Assembly (NCBI GenBank): GCA_003024785.1
Contig: PUQB01000005.1
Span: 143,732 to 207,731, forward strand
From: Selaginella tamariscina
Taxonomy: Eukaryota; Streptophyta; Lycopodiopsida; Selaginellales; Selaginellaceae
Reading direction: 5' to 3'
DNA length: 64,000 nucleotides
A program made the position numbers and the translations under genes. The notes under the pieces were generated by a model. That model did no database searches and was not told where the DNA came from. It worked only from the letters and a program-made list of their open reading frames with translations. Below are positions 54,098 through 64,000 of this stretch, piece after piece; the first letter of the stretch is position 1, and each line of letters starts with the position of its first letter.

Positions 54098-55820
54098 AAT
54101 ATATAAATATTTGTATAGGCATCTAGAAACATGCATGCAATGGATAGAGAAGCTTTTTCTGGACGAGAAATGCGGCTAAGGGAGAAAACAGAAGTACTGG
54201 AGGAGAATATTCAGCGAATGTCTTGTTGGTATCTTCTCTGGAATCCGAGTTGGACACCGTTAAGAAGGATTATTCGGAGAATCTACGTAGAAATCAGGAG
54301 TTAGAGTCTTCTTTGGAGAGTTTAGAGGGGTTTAAGACAGGTTTAGCGTACCGTTTAGCGGAGTTAGAAGAGGAGAATCTGACTATTAAAACTAACTTGA
54401 GGAAGTGCGAAACAGAGTTAGAGTTAGCTAAAGGGGAACTTAAGCTAAAGGTGGCTAAGTTAACGGATGCGGAATCTTTAATTTCGATGCTGGAATCTGC
54501 TAATTATGAGCTTGAGCATGGTTTAAGCGAATGTAAGAACAGGGAAGCCTTGCATGGTTCACGAATTGTTGAGCTGGAGGTTCAGGTCTCTACGGTGACA
54601 AAAGAACTAGAGGTGTGTGTGTGCGTGCGTGCGTGCTTGTGTATTTGTATAAATACGTGTCATGCTTCTATCGTGTCTATACATACATAGATATGTGTAT
54701 GTTTGTCCTGCTCTGTGTGTCTTATATCTGGAATTTATATGTCATTATTATGTCTTCATGTTTATATGATGTCTATGTGTTTATACATATGCATGTACAA
54801 AAATATATGTAGACGTGCGCGCGCGTCTGTTTTGTGTGTGTGTGTGTGTGTGTGTGTGTTAGAGAGAGAGAGAGAGAGAGAGAGATGTTATGTATGCATC
54901 AAATAAAATGTCTGTATCTTTGTATATATTCAAGAATGTGTTAAATATGCATATACACGTGTGTATAGTATTAGTAAATCTAACTATCCTGAATTTTGAT
55001 ATATATAATTTATTTTTCTTGCAGAATTTGGAGCTCAAGAAACAGGAACACGAACAAAGAGTGGACAAACTGGAGCTGGAGAAATATGAACTGGAGAATA
55101 TGCTGAAAGCATCAAAAGAAGAGAATATTCTTTTGAAGGAGAATATTGAAGGAATCTCAGGGAATCTTGCAGAAGCTAATGCTCAGCTGGACATTGAAGT
55201 AAATTCTCGAAACACTTTAGAGAAACGTGTTCAAGAACTTGACCTTAAGGTGAGCTCTAAAGTTATATATATTCATTTGTTTAATAAATGATTAGTTTAT
55301 ATAACATATTAATAGGTTAATAAATTATTAATGTAAGTATGGTTTATATATCAAGGTGAATGTGGACGAAGAGAAACTAAAGGGTGTGGAGGAGGATAAC
55401 TGGCAGTTAACGAGAGAGTTGCAGGGTTAGAAGCACAGCTAAGTTACGTAGACACATGCAGAGGGGAACTCGAGCAAAAACTACAATCGGTAATCTTATG
55501 TGTATATATGCATGTGTATTTGTATATGCATCTGTGTGTGTGTGTGTGGTGTGATATAATGCATATAGGTGCTGGAGGAGCAAGAAAAGCTCAAGTCGGA
55601 GGAAGCAAGCGTACGGAAGGGCTACGAGGAATGCAAGACCGTACGGATGCTCGTAGAATCTAAGCTGACTGACGTGGAGCGTGAGCTGGCAAAAGGAATC
55701 TAGAGCTCGAGAATGTAACTTCAAGATTCGAGGATCTTTCTCAAAGGGCGCAAGCCGAGGTATAGTTACTATGTACTTGTGTTAAACAGCTTAATTATAT
55801 ACACATGCATTTTATATATA

Positions 55821-55891
<71 letters not shown>

Positions 55892-56506
55892 GAAACTATA
55901 TACATAGACATCATATAACTTAAACTATATGATGTTGTATAACTTATACGACATCATATAATACATATGCATATACGTAATGTATAGTTGTGCATAGACA
56001 CATATACAGATGTACATAAATTCAGACAAAAGCAGTGTTGTCTGTACGAATATGTCACATATACACATTCATACACATGCGAGAAAAGAACTTATCTCCT
56101 TGTTCTGCATACATATATGTGTATATATGTATGTGCGTGTACTTACTAAATATCTTATTTTTTAGAAATCGCGTCTTCAAGAGGAACTTAGAAGATTGAT
56201 GGATGAAAATTCCGATGACAAAAGAAATTTAATGTAATTACCGAGAGGTTACAATGGGAAGAAATACGTAACGAGCTTGAACAGAACATCAAGGCTCTAG
56301 AAAATTCTCTCAAGGATGTGGAATATTCCATGGAAACGTCTAAGGCTCGATTCCAAGATCAAATTGAGTCCTTCAGGAAACGGGAGCTTGATTTCACTCT
56401 GAAGCTGGAAGATGCAGACGCCAAGTTGACGGACATGCACAAGGTGTGTGTGTGTGTGTGTGTACGTGTAATGTGTTATGTGTATATATATAATATATAT
56501 ATATAT

Positions 56507-56543
<37 letters not shown>

Positions 56544-56929
56544 TACCCCGATTGTATATGATTATTGCTTATATGCGTGCACGTGTACGTGCTATACATG
56601 CATATCATCACACACACACATGGACGCACGCAAAGGAGATATATGACAGAAACATGACTAACACAAATATCAGTGTACATGTGTTATATATATGTAAAAC
56701 TTCTTCATACATATATGTGTAGAGACAACCATCACTTGCGTATCCATATACTTGTTTGTATATAGATATTCCATGCACCATACTTAAATACATACACGTC
56801 ATATACATGCACCTAACTCATATGCGAAATACATACCAATATAAATTACGTATAATATACAGTTATTGTTACATATATGTTCTGAATGCATACATGTGTA
56901 CGTATGTATGTGTGTGTATATATATATAG

Positions 56930-56971
<42 letters not shown>

Positions 56972-57725
56972 AAATTTTAGGCTGACAAGTTTACCGTCAG
57001 GTGGTGGAAGAGAACAATGAGCTTAGAAGAAAGATGGCGGAGAAGAATGCCCTGGAAGCGGCCATGCAAAAATTACAAGAGGAGAATCAACTAAAGGTTG
57101 GCGAGCTGGAAGAAGTTAAGGTTAAGGCTGAACAGATGGAAGCGGAGAAGAGTGCACACAGAGCTCTGGAAGTTGAACAAAGGTTTGCATTATATATACG
57201 CACGCATGTATATACTTTTCATAACATATATTTAGGTATTCATAACAATATTACTTGTTTTATACATCATTAGCAGTCTCTCTCTCACACACACACACGC
57301 GCACACACACAGGAACTGTTTACGTGTATGTATGTATACGATTATACAATCTGTAAGACACTATGTAATGATATCGTGAAGCACATGTGTATGATTACCG
57401 AAGCATATATGTATGTATTATTCATCCATCTTGATGGTGTTTATGTGCTTGTCTTAATTGAAATAATTACCATCATATAGAATGCACTATATATATTAGA
57501 TGTTATATTATTAATTATATGTTATTCATTTATATAGATGTGAGTCGATTAAATTAAGGAGGCAAAACAGTGAGATGAAGCAAAAGATGAGTGAAAGCGA
57601 GGCCGAGAAGGAAGAGTTAAAAAAGAGAATTGAGATTCTGGAAACAGATAGAAAACGCAGAGGCGGATCGGATGAAAACGGAAAAGTCTCTCTCTCTCTC
57701 TCTCTCTCGCGTGTGTGTGTGTGTG

Positions 57726-57763
<38 letters not shown>

Positions 57764-59430
57764 CATATATATATATACATCTGATCAGGTGCCAACGGGG
57801 AATGGTGTTCTTGCAAAGTCTATGTCAAAAGGAAATGTGAGAGTTAATACACAGGACCGCGACAAAATTAAATCATTGGAGGTATGTTGTTTAATATTAA
57901 TAATATATGTATAAGCAACATTCATTGATGTGTTTAATATATATATAGATGGAGCTGAAGTTAAAATCTGCGGAATGTGAGAGCTTTAAAAGAGAAGCCA
58001 GGCAAAAGGAAAAGAAAGTAGAGGTTGTGGGAAATGAACAACAGCGAGAAGAGGTGTGTGTGTGTGTGTGTCTGCGTGCGTGCGTTTACTCGTGTTATAT
58101 ATATATGCAACACTATATATATTTTTGAAAAGGTATTACTATCTATATAGATGTCCATATATATACATTAAAACTTATATATAACATTATACATAATATA
58201 TGCATGTAACATATACCATAATGTGTATATTACAACATCACTCGTACATGAAAATAGAAGTAGGTGCCCGCTCTACTTTAGTTATTTGTATGTGTATATT
58301 ATTAATTAAAGTGATATTAAAAATGAATAAAACTTTTTATTTAATATACTAAATTTATTGCTTATTATCAGTTATTGAAGTTGAAACGGGAGTTAACAGC
58401 AAAAGCGAACTCTCAAGAGTTGCTGCAAAAGGAACTGCAGAGAGTAAAACAGGTATTTATCTTTAACTGTGAAATTTTAAATTCTATTAAATTTAATTAG
58501 TATAACTACATATTATTAATTAAATATATATTGTTATGGTAAAATATTATATATATATATCTATCATATTAAATTTTTGCATTTTAGGCAAACCTCCAAT
58601 TAGAAGAGAAACTATCGAGGTTTAAAGAAATGTCAAAATCGGGAAACACTTTCGAGCGTGTGTCGAACTTAGAAACTGAACTAGCCGAAGCACTTGAATC
58701 CAATAACATGTACAAAGAGCAGCTACGAAGGTAAATGTATATAAATTACTATAAACTAATGAAGTACTTTAATTTTATATATTTATATATGCATACATAT
58801 ATGCAAGTAATCACATGTTTATATTAAACTTATGTGTGTGTGTGTGTGTGTGTGTGTGTAGCAAATCTCTCTCTCTCGTGATATATAATTTATTTAGATG
58901 AAGACATATTCCTGTGGTTTGTATACAAGTATATGTAAACGTATTCTATACTCTATCACAGATAGATACAGCTATATCTCACACACACACACACACAAAT
59001 CAATATATTGGAAAAGAATTCTTTATTTTGATTATTTGTTTTATTCTTTTATATAGTGCATTTGCAAAGCAGCAAAATGTGCATGCAGCAGCCTTGCAAA
59101 ACCTGGGCGACGTAAGCCAAGTAGTAAGTGATCTCAAGGGATATAAGCGGAAGAGTATCGAACTCGAGACCGAGCTTTGTGAGATGCGAGAAAGATACCT
59201 CACTATGAGCCTAAGATTCGCCCAGGTGTGTGCGTGCGTGCGTGTGTATGTTCATTATAATTATTTAGCATATGGAATATGATATACCTTGTGTATATAT
59301 GTGTGTACTTATATATTAGTGTGTGTGTAGTTATATATTTATGTGTAAAATATAACAGGTTGAAGAGGAGCGTGAAGAACTTGTAATGGCTGTCCGGAGT
59401 TTGAGGAATGGTAGAAAGGCATCTTTCTAG
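50411..59430 (+). CDS. NT-C2 domain coiled-coil protein (myosin-heavy-chain-like)
   Basis: Exons read from GT-AG sites: 50411-50476, 50632-50819, 51084-51200, 51379-51416, 51476-51572, 51792-51997, 52380-about 52680, 52854-52979, 53100-53224, 53361-53692, 54119-54612, 55025-55249, 55356-55489, 55569-55759, 56166-56443, 57001 (or 56981)-57182, 57538-57685, 57789-57881, 57948-58053, 58372-58452, 58588-58730, 59057-59225, 59359-59430. The first exons form an NT-C2 (EEIG1/EHBP1) domain: KIDFKFTFHVTK, VPHSGWEKLYVSLESIETGKT, VLGEITLNLAEYV, FPLKNCSAGTVLH. A Ser/Pro-rich hinge (LHLPPPTPSK) and very long coiled coils follow; the end, ERYLTMSLRFAQ then VEEEREELVMAVRSLRNGRK, is typical of plant members thought to link membranes or organelles to the cytoskeleton. 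One-base breaks near 50720, 52400, 52655, 54215, 55410, 55700 and 56230. Confidence 0.85.
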
Positions 59431-61645
59431 ATTCCATAAAAAATTTTGTATATAAAACGAAAATTTATACATTTTGAATGGCTTAAAACTTAGAAACAAT
59501 GTGTGCGTGTGTGTGTGTGTGTGTTAAGGTAGTACTGTTGATATTTCTTTTATACTAGGGTGTCAAATGAAAAATGTACGAGAGAGTACCTATGTGTGTA
59601 CGTACAAGAGCTATGTCATTTTGACTTTTCAAACGTACAAAGCCTTTGTGGAAACATACACAAGATCAAAGCCCATCGGGGTGATAAAGCTGTCATTAAA
59701 TAGACTATTGTGAGGAAAGTTTTGGTCATGATGTTGTGCAAGAACATGATTGTCATTTTCATTATACAAGGAGTAGTTGTCAACACACATATTCTGAACA
59801 CGCAAAGAATATCAATTTATGCCCAAAATTAGTAGACACCAAAAGCTCAGAGGAACAACATAGACTAAGTGAGGAACTTATAAGATTTTGATCAACAGGT
59901 AATCCAGAGAAACACACGTAAACTCCACACATGGCTTGCATGATGGATGGTGAGAAAACATCATTAAAGCCGACATAGTTTAGGTAAATATATGATTATA
60001 TATTTTTAAAACAATGTATAACTTTATTCATTGTAGAGAACTCTAAAGCAACAATCTTTTGTGCCCAATGTTAACCTTGCCAGATCCAGACACTCCAAAT
60101 GGAAGCGATATTTAGGTGTGAGAGGGAAGAAACTTGACATTGTAGAAGCTAGCAAGTTTGATCTCATTAACGTGTTCATGCAATGTGCATATGTATGTTG
60201 CCTCTTTGGGTCGGCATTTGGGTAGCGATCCTTTAATTGACTTCTTTGCTAAACATGTCACCAAGACCCTTATATTCATAAGGATGTTGTAATGCTATGG
60301 AGGAAGACTCTCGAAAAGTTAATATTGAACTCAAGAATAAGTAATTGACAAATATATAAAGCAAATTAAAAAAAAATTGGTACACCAATTTTGAAAAGTG
60401 ATTTGCATAGACCAGACTACATATATATAGTGTTTAGGACCGACCAAAAAATAAAACATCTTCAAAATTGAATTTTAACAATGTTGATATGGTACAATCA
60501 TTAAATTACCTTTTATAAAAAATTTTGCATTTTTGCATTTTTGAAGAGTGTTCTTCATTTCTTTTCGGTTTTGGAAATAAATTTAACACATGAGGAAATT
60601 GAAGCCTTCATAAAAGCGAATCTTTTTTTGGGGTTAATTTAAACATATGCACTTGTGTTTGAATTAATGTTAAATTGTACGACCCATCCTTACGTCCCTT
60701 TATTCTGGAATGTCCTTACAACATGGAAGGGCGTCGTGTCTGAATGCCAAAGAAACCATCGAAAAAAAACAATAAATCGTAATGTATGGCATTTCTCTTA
60801 AGCAGCTCTTAATGAACATGTTATTGTTTCACTAGTAATAGAAGGAGGATGATTTAACAAAAAAGACAAATCACCATATCATAATATTTTAAATGCAATT
60901 GTAAAGTGTTTATTTATTCGGCAACATTTTCAAGAATTTAATACCCTCTTGCATGCACATGTACTACTTTATATATAAGGTCTTAGCAATAGATGCAGAC
61001 AAGGACGTTTTCATTCGTCACCATGTGCTTTTAAAGTATAGGTTCACGTGTTTCTTTTACACGCTGTAGAAAGTTGAGCACATTTTTCATTTATTATATG
61101 TAAAAACAAAATATATTCTTGAACTCTACTTTCATCAATAACAAAAATTTCATTATTAGTGTCATTCTCTTTCTCCATATGTACAATCTCAAATAAGGTC
61201 ATCCACGGTGCCAAGGTAAATGTATAACGATGTCATGTACCCTAACTTGTCCTTAGTGTCTAGGCTGTAATGACATTGTACAGATGAGATACGTTATGTT
61301 GAATTTCATTTCTCCTGTACATTATTCACAAGCGATGGTGTAACTAGGTGGCATAGCTGGAACATCTTCTTCCAACTTAAATGACTTAAAAGTTGAGCTA
61401 GTTGAAAACCATAGGCTGCATAATAAATTCAAAAATAATTATTGAATGAATGCTAAGCATAGTTATTTAATCTTAAATATAAATAAACTTATTAATCAGG
61501 AATTCAAGGATAAACTCACAGTGGACAAACTTTTATTAAATAATTATGTGTACTAGATTATACGTCGTGTAGTACTTTATATATAGCATATTAGGATGTT
61601 TAGTTGTTAATAGCATATTTCTAATGTTTTAAACAGCTAGTTAAT
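59431..61645. other. Intergenic spacer of the inverted duplication
   Basis: Lies between the NT-C2 gene and its inverted copy. On the minus strand 59800-59629 stays open in one frame with a protein-like but ATG-less peptide (DNYSLYNENDNHVLAQHHDQ, ending ALYV), identity unknown. About 60050-60330 and 60690-60760 have a slightly higher GC content without a recognisable domain. 61281-61400 matches the reverse complement of 26005-26118. Confidence 0.45.
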
Positions 61646-61649
61646 TATA

Positions 61650-62104
61650 TACTATATGCCACATACACGTGCACGCATATAAGCAATAATCATATACAAT
61701 CGGGGTATGCATACTTATAAAAATGAGATTATACACACACACACACATAACACATAACACATTTACACGCGCGCGCGCACACACACTTGGCGTCCGCATC
61801 TTCCAGCTTCAGAGTGAAATCAAGCTCCCTTTCCTGAAGGACTCAATTTGATCTTGGGAATCGAGCCTTAGACGTTTCCATGGAATATTCCGCATCCTTG
61901 AGAGAATTTTCTAGAGCCTTCAAGCTCGTTACGTATTTCTTCCCATTGTAACCTCTCGTAATTACATTAAATCCCTCTTTGTCATCGGAATTTTCATCCA
62001 TCAATCTTCTAAGTCTTGCATTCTTGCTTCCTCCGACTTGAGCTTTTCTTGCTCCTCCAGCACCTGTATGCATTATATTACACACACACACACACACACA
62101 ACAT

Positions 62105-62146
<42 letters not shown>

Positions 62147-62659
62147 TGCATATACAAATACACATGCATATATACACATAAGATTACCAATTGAGTTTTG
62201 CTCGAGTTCCCCTCTGCATGTGTCTACGTAACTTAGCTGTGCTTCTAACCCTGCAACTCTCTCGGTTAACTGCCAGTTATCCTCCTATGTTATTTATTTA
62301 TTAAACCAATGAATATATATAACTTTAGAGCTCACCTTAAGGTCAAGTTCTTCTCTGAGAATTTACTCTAATGTCCAGCTGAGCATTAGCTTCTGCAAGA
62401 TTCCCTGAGATTCCTTCAATATTCTCCATCAAAAGAATATTCTCTTCTTTTGATGCTTTCAGCATATTCTCCAGTCCAGCTCCAGTTTGTCCACTTTGTT
62501 CGTGTTGAGCTCCAAATTCTGCAAGAAATAAATTATATTCTCTGGAATCCGAGTTGGACACCGCTAAGAAGGATTATAAGAAGTATATACTATACACACA
62601 TGCGTGTATATGCATTCTTGAATATATACAAAGATACAGACATTTTATTTGATGCCTCT

Positions 62660-62696
<37 letters not shown>

Positions 62697-63727
62697 CCAC
62701 ACACACACAAAACACACGTTTTTGTACATGCATGTGTATGTATAAACACATAGACATCATAAAACATGAAGACAGAATAATCATATAAATTCCAGATATA
62801 AGACACACAGAGCAGGACAAACAGACATATCTATGTATGTATAGACACGATAGAAGCATGACATGTATTTACACAAATACACAACGCACGCACGCACACC
62901 TCTAGTTCTTTTGTCACCGTAGAGACTTGAACCTCCAGCTCAACACTGTTCTTACATTCGCTTAAACCATAATCAGCAGATTCAAGCATCGAAATTAAAG
63001 ATTCTGCATCCGTTAACTTAGCCACCTTTAGCTTAAGTTCCCCTTTAGCTAACTCTAACTCTGTTTCGCACTTCTTCAAGTTAGTAATAGTTAAATTCTC
63101 CCCTTCTGCACGCTAAACCTGTCTTAAACCCCTCTAAACTGACTCTAACTCCTGATTTCTAGGTAGATTCTCCGAATAATCCTTCTTAACGGTGTCAGAG
63201 AAGATACCAACAAGACACTCGCTGAATATTTCTCCTCCAGTACTTCTGTTTTTCTCCCTTAGCCGCATTTCTCCTCTATCCATTTCATGCATGTTTCTAG
63301 ATGCCTATACAAATATTTATATATTAGCTCTCTCTCTCTCTCTCTAACACACACGGACAAAAGAATTTGTACATAGCATAGTATGTATTAATTAATATAA
63401 TAGCATATAATGATAAATCCTAAAGTAATTAAGAAATGAATTCCTTCACTTATAGACAAGTTAAGGTAATAGAGTACACTAATTAGATAAATTATACATA
63501 TTTAGTATGATAATATGATGTCATAAAGCATATTCCTTGAAAACATAATTATACATCCTCTATTACTAAATGTAAGATCATTAACAATATGGAATTTTAA
63601 ATTCTTTTATTATTAAGTATGTGTTGGTATTAGTTTAAAGTGTATATCTTACATTATAAACATTTAATAATATATGTGTTACTAATTTACAAGTACCTTC
63701 AAACTTTTCTTTTCCAACTTTTGCTTC
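61650..63727 (-). pseudogene. Inverted partial copy of the NT-C2 coiled-coil gene
   Basis: The minus strand repeats parts of 52.65-56.6 kb including intron microsatellites: 63727-63570 matches about 52640-52760, then the copy jumps to sequence matching 53815 onward (about 1 kb missing); 63290-62885 matches exon 11; 62520-62340 exon 12; 62285-62190 exon 13; 62065-62030 the start of exon 14, joined directly to exon 15 (ARLRRLMDENSDDKE, 62015-61800); the end at about 61650 matches about 56595. A short piece, 62538-62575 (CTGGAATCCGAGTTGGACACC), is in the opposite orientation to its surroundings. Large deletions mean it cannot encode the protein, but it preserves bases that the main gene lacks. 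Confidence 0.85.
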
Positions 63728-63731
63728 AAAG

Positions 63732-64000
63732 TGTTAGAGTTTTAACCCATAAGGTTAAAATGTGGTAACACGTGGCTGCTAAGTGGACTTCCGGCATTAA
63801 GTTTAAAACAACCCTTAGCATAAGACTTAGGGTCCATAAAATGACCATCCTCCAAACCTTAGAAAATAATATGAGCAGACTTTAGAATCTTGTCCTAAAA
63901 GACCTACACAGACTCATGTCCACCCTAGCTAAGGAGACATGCCTTGCACATACCCCCGTGACATAGCCAAGGCATAATAACTTACCCTTTGAGGAATCAC
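63732..64000 (+). mobile_element. Probable start of an LTR, cut by the window edge
   Basis: Similarity to the NT-C2 gene stops at about 63727. The sequence then changes to TGTTAGAGTTTTAACCCATA and a GC-moderate stretch with CACACAGACTC-type text. A 5' TG, the abrupt junction and the phrase itself resemble a copia LTR. The other end is outside the window, so this is only a suggestion. Confidence 0.4.

Overview
The window is nuclear DNA of a land plant, most likely a seed-free one (lycophyte, fern or bryophyte grade; the species cannot be fixed from sequence alone). Reasons: short GT-AG introns, a plant-style NT-C2/coiled-coil gene of about 23 exons, a plant copia element with an initiator-tRNA-Met primer site, a self-priming chromovirus, PIF/Harbinger and DUF7869-type elements, Crinkler/RHS-like NTPase genes, and a short TTTAGGG-type telomere-like run. 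Intergenic DNA is very AT-rich and crowded with (GT)n, (GA)n and (TA)n. Nearly every gene carries one- or two-base frameshifts, so either most are decaying or the assembly has many small indels.

Layout: 0.1-3.1 kb, minus-strand remains of a DUF7869-type transposase-like gene. 3.3-4.0 kb and 7.1-8.3 kb, two GC-rich arrays of an 18-bp perfect palindrome (GGCGGGATTAATCCCGCC), with AT-rich and microsatellite DNA between them. 8.6-11.7 kb, a gene with a ParB-like domain and a methyltransferase-like C-terminus; one palindrome lies inside one of its introns. 12.0-12.9 kb, an FCP1/SCP-like HAD phosphatase gene with a frameshift. 14-15 kb, a scrambled fragment of the Crinkler-like family. 15-23.4 kb, AT-rich gene-free DNA. 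23.5-25.9 kb, Crinkler-like copy 1 with a C-terminal PHD finger. 26.4-33.6 kb, a third, divergent Crinkler/RHS-like gene on the minus strand, split by a copia element (27.04-31.65 kb). 34.1-35.0 kb, a GC-rich palindromic minisatellite. 35.0-43.6 kb, a PIF/Harbinger element split by a chromovirus (36.31-42.51 kb) with a perfect 5-bp target duplication. 44.9-47.3 kb, Crinkler-like copy 2. 48.6-49.0 kb, a two-exon gene for a 43-residue membrane protein. 50.4-59.4 kb, the NT-C2/coiled-coil gene. 61.65-63.73 kb, an inverted, rearranged partial copy of that gene. The window ends in what looks like the start of another LTR.

How the parts relate: the three Crinkler-like genes have different first exons, all ending in a phase-1 intron with shared intron sequence, so unrelated N-terminal headers appear to have been joined through the same intron. 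The ParB-like gene sits beside arrays of a perfect palindrome; ParB proteins elsewhere bind palindromic parS sites, so a protein/array pair, perhaps carried by a mobile element, is the most interesting testable idea here. The inverted copy of the NT-C2 gene is an internal control: at least two frameshifts in the main gene are absent from the copy.
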